Shown piece by piece: positions 18,418-27,219 of a stretch of DNA of 64,000 bases. How positions within the stretch are numbered: the stretch's first letter is position 1; the number at the start of each line of letters is the position of its first letter. A model generated the notes under the pieces. It did not search any database. It was not told the origin of the DNA and worked only from the letters and a program-made list of their open reading frames with translations. The position numbers and the translations under genes are program-made. Origin of the DNA: Ferruginibacter sp. (GTDB lineage Bacteria > Bacteroidota > Bacteroidia > Chitinophagales > Chitinophagaceae); assembly GCA_019638485.1 (NCBI GenBank), contig JAHBTP010000003.1:248001-312000 (forward strand), read 5' to 3'.

Positions 18418-20946
18418 ATGAGGTTGCTTATTTTTATATTGACCTTTTCTTCTCTCTCATCCATTGCTCAAAAGAATTATGTGTATTACACTCCGGTTAA
18501 TACACCCCCATCCATCAAAAGCACCTATTATGAATGCTTAAATCCTCAATATTTGGCTGAAGATCTGGCTTGGCTATTATCATGTGCCACCAGGCAATCA
18601 TGGAAACCGGCACCGTTTAACAAAAATAATATAGGAATAATACTAAAACTGAACGATGAGCTTCAAGACGAAAATAATGAAACAGGCCATATCAGTATTT
18701 CAAAAAGCACAATTACAATATCAGCGAAGTATGCCACAGGGCTATCGTATGCCATGTACTCCTGGCTTCAACAATTAGGCTTTAAATTTTACCTTCCGGG
18801 AAATAATTGGATGGTAATACCGAAAATAAGAAACCTGTATCAGCATCCATTAAATAAAACATTCTCTCCCGGTTTTCAAATGCGTTTATTTCATGCCAGT
18901 GGAGGAATTTTCCCGGTAAAAGACATTGATGACAGCGCTAAAAATCGCAATACATGGTTTACCTGGCTAAGGAGAAATCGAATGGGCTGTGATTATCTGA
19001 GAATTGACGGACACCGAGGGGAATTATTTAACCAAATGAACAAAGCAGTTATCGAATCAGATTCAAATATTATAGCCCCAATAGCAGGTAAAAGGAAATA
19101 TAATGTAGAAGCAAAACTCGATCCTACCTATTCAAAGGGCGTAACACTTTTTACAAACTGGCTTGTAACACAATTTGAAAAAGAAAAACAAAATACAGCC
19201 AACTGGCTACCTTTTAAGATCTATCAATCAGGTGATTTGGGAGATGGGCTAAACTATTGCCATACGCCTGCATGTAAGGCACAATTCTCATCTGTTTCTG
19301 ATCAGGCCTTCTACGTCATGAATATCGCAGCAAAAAAAATAAAGACTGTTGATAAAAGGGCCGGGATAAGTACTCTCGCCTATACAGAAAGAGTGGACAC
19401 ACCTACTTTTTCTATTTTACCAAATATACACGTAATGGTTGTGCCCAATGCATTTCAGCGAATAACTACAGCTTCTGAACTGCTTCAGCGCTGGGCAAAA
19501 AAAACCAGCAATATCAGCTTGTATGATTTTTTAAATATTGGGGTATGGCAATATGATCATCCCTTTTTTAATCTTACTGATTACCTATCCTTTCTTCAAC
19601 TAAATAAGCATTTAAATGTACAGGGGCTAACAATGGAAACCGCCTATTCTTCCTTTGCAGCAGGAATACCTATGTATGTAATACTTCAATATCTGGCAGA
19701 CCCTTTACACGTTGAGCAAAACCAACTTAACACATTATGTAAAGACATGTTTGGAACTGCAGCTCCGGAAATGGAACAGCTTTTTTCACTTTGGTACCAA
19801 AGTGATGTTCATCTGCGTACCAATATAGACAGGCCCACATTCTACCCTGATGAACTGGCTACCTTTATTTCTTTAATTAAACAGGCTGAAAAAAGAAACG
19901 ATTTAACCACTCAACAAAAACAGCGAATAGATCAACTGAAACCATACATTGCATATTTGTGCGGCGCTTATGAGCTCTTTCAAAATCCTAAAATAAAAGA
20001 AGATAATGAAGCAAATAAAAAATATCGTCAGCAAAAAGCAGAGGAATTATTACAACTATCTTGGTCGCAGTACGCTAATCTTACCTTTCACAATACTCAA
20101 CTCAACGATTTATTAAAGAAATTCACCTCACACCCTGAAAAGTGGGACTTTAAAATAAATATCTCTGCACAAATTAATCATCTTCCTACTCATTTTGCAA
20201 TCAACTTATTCAATAAATATGCTGCACAATTTCAATCACCCTCTTCTTTCGATTTTAAAATAAACCCAAACATTTGGAATGATATTGCAGAACAGGCTGC
20301 AGACAGCATTAGAATTGAATCCATAGACGAGCAAGCCATTCCTTCATTCATCTACCCATTAATGGTTTTCACAAGTAAACCAACAACTATTTCGGTAAGC
20401 ACTCATTTAAAGAAGGGATTAGCAAAAAGAGAAGATACCGGACCAGTGGCACTCACAAGTGTTGAGCGAAAAGACTATACCTTTATTAAAACTCATTTTG
20501 CAACCGGAGAAATGCAGGATACTATTTTTTATTTTGACCTGCCCACTGCCGGTAATTATCGTCTTTATCTTGGTCGTTTTAATCAAGCTCCGATACAATG
20601 GATAATTTCTACCGGTGGAGCCTTAGTGTATATTAATAAGAAAAATGTTATTCATCACGCCATAAAACTTATAGATGAAAGGCAGCCCAATTATAGCAAC
20701 TATCGCTTAGGCATATACGCAAATAAACAATTTGAAACTATCCAAATGCTTCCTGTTAAAAACACAGCAATTTGGAGCACAAGAAATAAAACAATACCCT
20801 TCGAGTCTAATAATAATAGTTCTTACAGAAACAAACCCATTATCGGGGAGCACAACCTACCCTCTTTTTTATATTATCAAAACGAAGTGATGCGCTGGCC
20901 TGCAATTACCCTGAACACTCCTCCCTATTTCTTTTTTGTAAAATGA
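18418..20946 (+). CDS. DUF4838-like (glycoside hydrolase-type) exported protein
   Basis: 842-aa secreted protein. I start at the ATG giving signal peptide MRLLIFILTFSSLSSIAQ; a start 36 codons earlier lies before a terminator-like hairpin. The next ~120 residues resemble the alpha-glucuronidase-like N-terminal domain (GLSYAMYSWLQQLGFKFYLPG), followed by a barrel-like region with WFTWLRRNRMGCDYLRIDGH, QSGDLGDGLNYCHTPAC and LNIGVWQYDHPFFN, the pattern of DUF4838 proteins that often sit in polysaccharide-use loci. The C-terminal ~245 residues are duplicated exactly at 25063-25801. No T9SS tail was recognised. The family call is by pattern, so the enzymatic role is an inference. The 3' end is convergent with an iscA remnant. 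Confidence 0.72.
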   Translation: MRLLIFILTFSSLSSIAQKNYVYYTPVNTPPSIKSTYYECLNPQYLAEDLAWLLSCATRQSWKPAPFNKNNIGIILKLNDELQDENNETGHISISKSTITISAKYATGLSYAMYSWLQQLGFKFYLPGNNWMVIPKIRNLYQHPLNKTFSPGFQMRLFHASGGIFPVKDIDDSAKNRNTWFTWLRRNRMGCDYLRIDGHRGELFNQMNKAVIESDSNIIAPIAGKRKYNVEAKLDPTYSKGVTLFTNWLVTQFEKEKQNTANWLPFKIYQSGDLGDGLNYCHTPACKAQFSSVSDQAFYVMNIAAKKIKTVDKRAGISTLAYTERVDTPTFSILPNIHVMVVPNAFQRITTASELLQRWAKKTSNISLYDFLNIGVWQYDHPFFNLTDYLSFLQLNKHLNVQGLTMETAYSSFAAGIPMYVILQYLADPLHVEQNQLNTLCKDMFGTAAPEMEQLFSLWYQSDVHLRTNIDRPTFYPDELATFISLIKQAEKRNDLTTQQKQRIDQLKPYIAYLCGAYELFQNPKIKEDNEANKKYRQQKAEELLQLSWSQYANLTFHNTQLNDLLKKFTSHPEKWDFKINISAQINHLPTHFAINLFNKYAAQFQSPSSFDFKINPNIWNDIAEQAADSIRIESIDEQAIPSFIYPLMVFTSKPTTISVSTHLKKGLAKREDTGPVALTSVERKDYTFIKTHFATGEMQDTIFYFDLPTAGNYRLYLGRFNQAPIQWIISTGGALVYINKKNVIHHAIKLIDERQPNYSNYRLGIYANKQFETIQMLPVKNTAIWSTRNKTIPFESNNNSSYRNKPIIGEHNLPSFLYYQNEVMRWPAITLNTPPYFFFVK
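20208..20946 (+). repeat. 739-bp exact direct repeat, copy 1
   Basis: The last 739 bp of the DUF4838-like gene, from ATTCAATAAATATGCTGC through its TGA stop. The same bases recur at 25063-25801 (offset 4855). The translated parts I compared are identical, and the flanks diverge immediately on both sides. It marks a very recent duplication or an assembly join. Confidence 0.93.
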
Positions 20947-20966
20947 CCTTTAAGATAGCGAGCTAT

Positions 20967-21066
20967 TTATACCATGAACGATTCGCCACAACCACAGCTA
21001 CGGCTTGCATTTGGATAATTAAATTGAAACCAGCAGCCATTTAGTCCATCTGTGAACTCCAGAATT
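20967..21066 (-). pseudogene. iscA/hesB remnant, 3' end (C-terminal ~31 codons)
   Basis: Reading the minus strand gives LEFTDGLNGCWFQFNYPNASRSCGCGESF followed by MV and a stop at 20967-20969 (split here for length). This is the C-terminus of an A-type iron-sulfur carrier (IscA/HesB/ErpA): the DGLNG turn, F-NPNA-like segment and CGCG cysteine pair are all there. The frame has no start; it meets the stop codon of the exported-protein gene at 21070. The missing 5' part should lie towards the cysteine desulfurase gene, and a possible N-terminal piece sits at 25802-25840. A normal IscA is about 107 residues, so some 55-60 residues are absent. The C-terminal match is strong; the cause of breakage is inferred. 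Confidence 0.85.
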
Positions 21067-21069
21067 AAG

Positions 21070-22785
21070 TTATTGTTTTATCAACTTCTGACTCCAAACA
21101 TTTCCTGTAGTGGAGAATATTCTCAATACATATACGCCTGGCAGAAGAGCACTCACTCTTTTTCCGACTCCAGTCTCTATGGTATGGCGGTTTCCTTTCA
21201 TGCTTGTTATTCTTCTTCCAGCGAAATCGACAATTTCTACGACTCCACTCTCATTGAGTTCCCAGGTGTTCAACTGTATTGTTAAACTATTTGATGTGGG
21301 ATTCGGAAACATTACATTATTTTCTTTTGGAATTGCCGGAGTCTGAGCGATTGGCTTACGAAAAGACGCATCACACCATTCAAAGAATTTCAAATAAACA
21401 TCTTGATTTTGGTCATCCCACCAATTTACAAGCATGTCTTGTAAGCCGTTAGTGAGTCTACCTGCAACTGATGGCGAAACGGATTGATACATGTTATTTG
21501 TAGGAACAATTTTGATATAGGAATTTGCATTGGTACAATTGTTTGTTTCCACTAACCCATACTTATCCACGGAAACAGAAATTATTGTAGCACCCATTCC
21601 CCTTCCGGTACCATCAGGATAGGTCTCATCTTGTCCACCTTCCCACACTATCTGGGCAACAATCTCTCCTTGGTTGTCGAAACCATAAGAAATGGCGGGA
21701 TTTTGATGAGGAATAGTATTTATTAGCGATCCGCCTGAAGCAGCGAGCTCTGGCTCAGATCCATCAGTGTAAACATGATCGTTATCCACACCGCCATATC
21801 GAGTGTATCCTCTAATTTCAGAAAAACTTGGGTAGTTCAGTGCCAAAACCACACTCCAGTTATCTTCCCAATTTATATCGTTGTCAATTTGCCCTGGGGC
21901 GGCAATTCTTGGTCTTCCAGCGGTTAAGCTCATGCTGCTATAGTCTTTAAAACCCGTAGCATTTGGCGATAGCGATGGAGGCGTGGAAGAAGTTATCAGA
22001 TATTGTAAATCGGACAAATCATGTTGTGTAATATTCAACTCTATACGATTGGAACTTAAAAAAGTAAAGAAAACATTAGCAACTCCTCTGGTATCGCTCA
22101 TTGAAATGGCCACGTCAGGCGCGGTTACATCATCGTAGGGAAGCTCTGTTGGCAGAATTTGGATGAAGTTTCCAAAGTCGTCCACCTCACTACTGAAACC
22201 AGGATAGAAAGGCCCGCCATATCCGTTTCCTGCTAATACTTTTATTTTCTGTGATGCAATATCATCCCAGACGATTACAAAGTCTCCTTGCATATTTGCA
22301 TCGATTCTAATTCCGTTGTCATTTGGGCCTGGAGCTAATCCTACGGTTTCCAAAGTGTAAAGAGTTAAAAAGGAAAGAGTGCCGCCGTCAATCTGATAAA
22401 CTTCCGCTATATATTCTTTGTTTGAAGGCTCAAAATATACTGCTATAGCAAAAACATCAGTTCCGGTATTGTATCTGTCAACTACAATTGACACGTCTGG
22501 ATTGGTTACAGGCGAATGTTGAAGAGAAACATCATCTGAAAGAGTGTTCGAACAATTATATTGCACTAAACTAATTTTTGTGTTAGAAATCGAAACACGA
22601 TAAGTTTCACACCCTTTTACGAAATAATCGACCCCGGTTTCTGAATTATTTAAGGAATTATCAAAAAGATCGCATGAAAACTCCGGAATGAGGCCTGACG
22701 CAATAAAACTTTGTCCTTTGCTTCCAGAAACAAAAAGAAAAAGTACCAGTAGAAAGATTGATGATTTAGAAACTAAAATTTTCAT
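21070..22785 (-). CDS. Exported protein with T9SS sorting domain, function unknown
   Basis: 571-aa secreted protein with signal peptide MKILVSKSSIFLLVLFLFVSGSKGQ. The body looks like a beta-propeller-type repeat protein: several segments of the form VSIVVDRYNTGTDVFAIAVYFEP, DFVIVWDD, ISYGFDNQGEIVAQIVWEGG and DMLVNWWDDQNQDVYLKF. No catalytic motif was recognised. The last ~80 residues (FPNPTSNSLTIQLNTW ... LLPGVYVLRIF ... WSQKLIKQ) are a type A T9SS tail. It is divergent from the 687-aa exported protein gene with a 54-bp gap. By eye its codon use is less A/T-biased than neighbouring genes, and it sits directly against the iscA remnant, so acquisition by transfer or rearrangement is likely. Confidence 0.78.
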   Translation of the reverse strand: MKILVSKSSIFLLVLFLFVSGSKGQSFIASGLIPEFSCDLFDNSLNNSETGVDYFVKGCETYRVSISNTKISLVQYNCSNTLSDDVSLQHSPVTNPDVSIVVDRYNTGTDVFAIAVYFEPSNKEYIAEVYQIDGGTLSFLTLYTLETVGLAPGPNDNGIRIDANMQGDFVIVWDDIASQKIKVLAGNGYGGPFYPGFSSEVDDFGNFIQILPTELPYDDVTAPDVAISMSDTRGVANVFFTFLSSNRIELNITQHDLSDLQYLITSSTPPSLSPNATGFKDYSSMSLTAGRPRIAAPGQIDNDINWEDNWSVVLALNYPSFSEIRGYTRYGGVDNDHVYTDGSEPELAASGGSLINTIPHQNPAISYGFDNQGEIVAQIVWEGGQDETYPDGTGRGMGATIISVSVDKYGLVETNNCTNANSYIKIVPTNNMYQSVSPSVAGRLTNGLQDMLVNWWDDQNQDVYLKFFEWCDASFRKPIAQTPAIPKENNVMFPNPTSNSLTIQLNTWELNESGVVEIVDFAGRRITSMKGNRHTIETGVGKRVSALLPGVYVLRIFSTTGNVWSQKLIKQ

Positions 22786-22839
22786 TTTGCTAAGTTTTAG
22801 TTAAGAATTTGTTATATTACTAAATATATTCAATTTTTT

Positions 22840-24903
22840 ATGCGAATCATTTTAATGGTTTTGCTTCAGTTGTTCCTTTGTTCTTATCACAGCGAATCCC
22901 AAATAAATTGGATAGGCATTGTAGATTCAAATTGGAACAATCCACTTAACTGGAACCCTGCCGCAGTTCCGGACAGTTTAGACGATGTCAATATCGTGTT
23001 GAATAGCTCTAATCCTCAGCCTCACTGGCCTGTCCTACAGCAAACTTCAAAAGCCAGCCGGCTTTATTGTGAGAATGCAGAAATTAGGTTTAATGGTAAT
23101 AAACTGAGATCCTGGGAGTTTTTTGCAAAGAATTCTGTTCTTTACGGCGGACCCGACACCTCTACAATCGAATTGCGCCTTACGCAATTTGGTATTACAC
23201 TTAACAATTGTACGTTGAACGGAGATTTTAAATTGGTTTCAAATTCCGCTCAAACTTCAACTGGCGTAACTATCTCTTCTCACACGGTAATAAATGGAAA
23301 TCTTACAGCCATACTTAGTAAGCGAGCCCATTTTTTTGTATCTGATAGTCTCCGCGTTTCCAAAAATTTAGTTATAGTTGTTCGACAGGATCCTCCAATA
23401 ATTTATCCTGTTCCAAATATGTATCTCAATTCCATCATTGTAGAGGGTGACTTTTCGTATAGTAACCAAGAAGGTGCGGTTTTTATTTGCACTAACAATA
23501 AAATTAGAGGTAAGATAGATATTGATATAAAGGATTTAAATCCTACCACTCATTCCGTTTCCATCACTAATACTTCTAATCTAAGCCCTAATGGCAAAAT
23601 TAGCATTATTGGTTCGCGAATAACTTCACTTATAAATTCGGATTTCAATGTAGACTCGTTTTTTGTAAAAACCGATACTGGCAGAATTATCATTGATTCA
23701 TGTAAATTTCGGGGAGCTGTTGTATTGCATACCGGTTTGTCAAACAGATTTAATTCTGGGCCGAATCGTTTATCAGGAAGTACTTTTTTTAATAGCCTTT
23801 CCTGGATAGATACAACATTAGAAATCCAAGAAACTCGAGGGGGGTATTTAAGTTCTCCGATTGTAAAAGCTCCTAATAAGTATTATGGTGATACCTATTT
23901 TAAGGGCAAGATTGATCTTGGCAATTCCGATACTTCTTCCTTTTTTAGTAACCTTACAATAGAGCCTATGGCTGGGTCGGTGTTACGTAGCGCACGGTTT
24001 ATGGGTGATGATACTTCAAATATATCTATTGGTGCCTCCCCTTTAGAATACGCAGAAGTTAACAAGACGGGGGCCGGCCTGTTAAGTATTACTTCACCAA
24101 TAAAAATTTCCGGAGTGATGCGCTTTCAAAATGGTACCATAATAACACCGGGGACTCATATCCATTTTTTACCGGGAGCTATAGCTGAAAATTTTGCGAG
24201 TGATCGCTATGTGATTGGCGAGGTACAGAAAGAAGGGAATTCCGCATTTATTTTTCCTGTCGGTTCAGAAACTGCATTCAAGCCTTTCAGCATCACTGCA
24301 CCTGCAGGTCTCGGAGACCTGCTCTCAGTTCAATACAACGATGCATCAGTTGTCCCGTTAAGCGATACTTCACAGCGCGTTGCAGGCCTAGCTGATATCA
24401 GCAACTGCGAATACTGGGATGTTAAATCACTTTCAGGTATCTCTTCAGTGAATATTTCTGCAGCATGGGACGCTGCTTGTTTAGATAACACGCTTTACTT
24501 TACGAATCCCAGAGATGCTCAGCTTGCAAGATGGGACGGTTCAGTTTGGAAAAATGAAGGCAACGGTGGGTATGCAAATGGAAGTATTGCATCAACCGGC
24601 TCTGTTCCGGCAGTTGGACTATTTACTTTCGCCTCGCCCAAGCGAATAATTGACAATCCCGAGCCACCACAGATGCCAACGATGGTTGTATATCCCAATC
24701 CTGTAAGACAGACCTTAAATATCATTGTGGAGCCGGGTTATAAGCAAGGCATTATCATAGATGCTATTGGAAGGACTGTTTCTACACACAATATTCAAGC
24801 AGGAGTAAACACAATTGATGTCAAGCATCTTTCTGCGGGTGTATACTTCTTCAAACTAATTACTAATCGAATCCAAAAGGTATTAAGTTGGATTAAAATA
24901 TAA
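22840..24903 (+). CDS. Exported beta-helix-like protein with T9SS sorting domain
   Basis: 687-aa secreted protein with signal peptide MRIILMVLLQLFLCSYHSESQ. It begins with a WIGIVDSNWNNPLNWNPAAVPDSLDDV segment (shown in part), a tract common at the start of Bacteroidota exported beta-helix proteins. A long region of short beta-strand repeats follows, then a conserved pre-tail domain (FPVGSETAFKPFSITAP, ISNCEYWDVKSLSG, LARWDGSVWKNEGNGG). The final ~75 residues are a T9SS tail (VVYPNPVRQTLNIIV ... LSAGVYFFKLIT). The second half is visibly richer in G and C than neighbours. It is followed within about 20 nt by a broken paralog of the DUF4838-like gene. Function unknown; structural or surface role likely. 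Confidence 0.78.
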   Translation: MRIILMVLLQLFLCSYHSESQINWIGIVDSNWNNPLNWNPAAVPDSLDDVNIVLNSSNPQPHWPVLQQTSKASRLYCENAEIRFNGNKLRSWEFFAKNSVLYGGPDTSTIELRLTQFGITLNNCTLNGDFKLVSNSAQTSTGVTISSHTVINGNLTAILSKRAHFFVSDSLRVSKNLVIVVRQDPPIIYPVPNMYLNSIIVEGDFSYSNQEGAVFICTNNKIRGKIDIDIKDLNPTTHSVSITNTSNLSPNGKISIIGSRITSLINSDFNVDSFFVKTDTGRIIIDSCKFRGAVVLHTGLSNRFNSGPNRLSGSTFFNSLSWIDTTLEIQETRGGYLSSPIVKAPNKYYGDTYFKGKIDLGNSDTSSFFSNLTIEPMAGSVLRSARFMGDDTSNISIGASPLEYAEVNKTGAGLLSITSPIKISGVMRFQNGTIITPGTHIHFLPGAIAENFASDRYVIGEVQKEGNSAFIFPVGSETAFKPFSITAPAGLGDLLSVQYNDASVVPLSDTSQRVAGLADISNCEYWDVKSLSGISSVNISAAWDAACLDNTLYFTNPRDAQLARWDGSVWKNEGNGGYANGSIASTGSVPAVGLFTFASPKRIIDNPEPPQMPTMVVYPNPVRQTLNIIVEPGYKQGIIIDAIGRTVSTHNIQAGVNTIDVKHLSAGVYFFKLITNRIQKVLSWIKI

Positions 24904-24922
24904 AGGTAGGATTCTTCTTTTT

Positions 24923-25801
24923 GTTGCACCAATTGACGGAAAATGAAAATATAATATCAGTGTCAAGCTCGACCCTATATATTCAGTAGGTGTAAACTTA
25001 TACGCCGATTGGATTGTTTTACAATATCAACAGGAAAGAAAAAATTCGGTAAGCTGGCTGCCATTCAATAAATATGCTGCACAATTTCAATCACCCTCTT
25101 CTTTCGATTTTAAAATAAACCCAAACATTTGGAATGATATTGCAGAACAGGCTGCAGACAGCATTAGAATTGAATCCATAGACGAGCAAGCCATTCCTTC
25201 ATTCATCTACCCATTAATGGTTTTCACAAGTAAACCAACAACTATTTCGGTAAGCACTCATTTAAAGAAGGGATTAGCAAAAAGAGAAGATACCGGACCA
25301 GTGGCACTCACAAGTGTTGAGCGAAAAGACTATACCTTTATTAAAACTCATTTTGCAACCGGAGAAATGCAGGATACTATTTTTTATTTTGACCTGCCCA
25401 CTGCCGGTAATTATCGTCTTTATCTTGGTCGTTTTAATCAAGCTCCGATACAATGGATAATTTCTACCGGTGGAGCCTTAGTGTATATTAATAAGAAAAA
25501 TGTTATTCATCACGCCATAAAACTTATAGATGAAAGGCAGCCCAATTATAGCAACTATCGCTTAGGCATATACGCAAATAAACAATTTGAAACTATCCAA
25601 ATGCTTCCTGTTAAAAACACAGCAATTTGGAGCACAAGAAATAAAACAATACCCTTCGAGTCTAATAATAATAGTTCTTACAGAAACAAACCCATTATCG
25701 GGGAGCACAACCTACCCTCTTTTTTATATTATCAAAACGAAGTGATGCGCTGGCCTGCAATTACCCTGAACACTCCTCCCTATTTCTTTTTTGTAAAATG
25801 A
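24923..25801 (+). pseudogene. Chimeric remnant: diverged DUF4838-like paralog fused to the 3' end of the intact gene
   Basis: From 24923 the frame reads VAPIDGK, a TGA stop at 24944-24946, then KYNISVKLDPIYSVGVNLY and so on to SWLPF. The intact gene reads IAPIAGKRKYNVEAKLDPTYSKGVTLF and NWLPF at the matching place, so this is a diverged paralog, not a copy. At ATTCAATAAATAT the sequence switches, still in frame, to the exact 739-bp 3' end of the intact gene, skipping about 330 codons. There is no start codon for the full chimera; the longest ATG-initiated frame begins at 25217 (194 codons, no signal peptide). Almost certainly non-functional. Confidence 0.85.
25063..25801 (+). repeat. 739-bp exact direct repeat, copy 2
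   Basis: Second copy of 20208-20946. The left edge coincides with the paralog junction and shares the microhomology ATTCAATAAATAT. The right edge stops one base after the TG of the stop codon, where the sequence changes to the possible iscA N-terminal remnant. Confidence 0.93.
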
Positions 25802-25840
25802 ATCTTCTAAACTTTAACTGACTCAATAAGCGTAATCCAT
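25802..25840 (-). pseudogene. Possible iscA/hesB remnant, 5' end
   Basis: The minus strand downstream of the cysteine desulfurase reads ATG-G-ATT ACG CTT ATT GAG TCA GTT AAA GTT TAG AAG ATT (split; one extra G after ATG and one in-frame TAG). The peptide ITLIESVKV-KI resembles the usual A-type carrier start (ITLTESA-KKI). It is short, so this call rests mostly on position: between iscS and the clear C-terminal iscA piece at 20967. The rest of 25841-25915 shows no gene. Confidence 0.4.
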
Positions 25841-25915
25841 CTTTCTAAAATGAAAATGTTTTTTTGTAAAAAAAGAAATCTTAAAACATCACTAAGTAAA
25901 GAGATAAAATGAAAA

Positions 25916-27130
25916 TTACTTTTCAATCATTGCGGCATCTTTAATAATCTTCCCCTTTGTTTCATCCCAAGCCGGATTCTGTGCTCTATACATACCCACG
26001 TGGAGTTGTACCTGTTCAACAATATAATCCACTTCTTCTTCGGTTGAAAAGCGTCCAAGGCTAAATCGAAAACTGGCAGAGGCTTCTTGTGCAGTTAGCC
26101 CCATAGCCTGTAACACATGGCTTGGTGAAGGTAGTGCTGAACTGCATGCAGAGCCTGTGCTAATTGCAATTTTCCTATTAAAGCCATTTAATACAGTACC
26201 CGAATCAATCCCCTCAAAACAAATATTGGTTACATGAGTCAATCGTTCGGCTACCTTGCCATTTATAAAAGTGCGTGGAATTTCCAATAATCCTTTTTCT
26301 AAGCGAGCTCGAAGAGCAGCTAAACGCAGAGACTCTTCTTTCATCTCAGCACCGCAAAGCATTGCAGCATGGCCTAAACCAACAATACCGGGTACATTTT
26401 GTGTGCCGCTTCTCAATCCTCTTTCGTGCCCCCCTCCATGAATTTGTGGAGCAAGGGTAACCCGTGGATTCTTCCGCCTTATATATAAAGCTCCCACACC
26501 CTTTGGTCCATATATTTTATGCGCAGAAATAGCCATTAAATCTATTCCATCATCATCTACCTGAATTTTTATTTTTCCTATTGCCTGAGCTGCATCAGAA
26601 AAAACAATAGCTCCATGCCGATGAACCACTTTACTAATCTCCCGTAAAGGCTGAATCACACCCGTTTCATTGTTAGCATGTAAAAGCGCCACCAATATGG
26701 TTGTTGGTTTCATAGCAGCTTCAACAACAGCCGGAGACACTAAACCATTTTTATCTACCGGCAGATAGGTCACCTCTCCTCCCATTTTTTCAATAAATTC
26801 ACAGGATTCCAGCATTGCCTTATGTGCTGTTTGAACAGTAATAATATGATTACCCTTTGTACGATATAAAGAAAATACACCTTTTAAAGCCAAATTAATT
26901 GACTCCGTTGCCCCTGATGTGAAAATGATTTCTTTATCTGTTGCTCCTATTAAATTAGCAACTTGTTTGCGTGCATTAATTATCGCTTCATCAGCATCCA
27001 AACCCATAATATGACCACGACTTGCAGCATTTCCAAAATGCTGCGTAAAATATGGTAACATCGCCTCAAGCACCAACTTATCTACGGGTGTGGTGGCATT
27101 GTAATCAGCATATATTGGGAACTTCAGCAT
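25916..27130 (-). CDS. Cysteine desulfurase (IscS/NifS family)
   Basis: PLP enzyme that takes sulfur from L-cysteine as a persulfide for Fe-S cluster and thio-cofactor assembly. Seen: N-terminal YADYNATTPVD, TSGATESINLALKG near residue 71, HANNETGVIQP near 151 (PLP stacking/phosphate region), SAHKIYGPKGVGALY near 204 with the PLP lysine, and STGSACSSALPSPSHVL near 325 with the persulfide-forming Cys. Length 404 aa matches IscS/NifS (group I) enzymes. The stop is about 75 nt upstream of a possible broken iscA, the usual partner. If the only A-type carrier was lost here another must exist elsewhere; that cannot be judged from this window. Confidence 0.93.
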   Translation of the reverse strand: MLKFPIYADYNATTPVDKLVLEAMLPYFTQHFGNAASRGHIMGLDADEAIINARKQVANLIGATDKEIIFTSGATESINLALKGVFSLYRTKGNHIITVQTAHKAMLESCEFIEKMGGEVTYLPVDKNGLVSPAVVEAAMKPTTILVALLHANNETGVIQPLREISKVVHRHGAIVFSDAAQAIGKIKIQVDDDGIDLMAISAHKIYGPKGVGALYIRRKNPRVTLAPQIHGGGHERGLRSGTQNVPGIVGLGHAAMLCGAEMKEESLRLAALRARLEKGLLEIPRTFINGKVAERLTHVTNICFEGIDSGTVLNGFNRKIAISTGSACSSALPSPSHVLQAMGLTAQEASASFRFSLGRFSTEEEVDYIVEQVQLHVGMYRAQNPAWDETKGKIIKDAAMIEK

Positions 27131-27219
27131 ATCATATAAATATAAACACCAAAATTACAAACAAAGTATGCAAATTTGTGTTAACCTTACCCTACTCTTA
27201 AATCAAAAAATAATTATAC

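Noticed and set aside
25217..25801. A 194-codon open frame that could be annotated as its own gene
   Set aside because: It is the in-frame tail of the chimeric remnant, identical to the end of the 18418 gene, with no signal peptide, promoter box or plausible start context.
20947..25915. A transposon or insertion sequence as the cause of the rearrangement
   Set aside because: I found no transposase, integrase, terminal inverted repeats or target-site duplication at either edge; the only repeat is the 739-bp copy, and its left copy lies outside the block.
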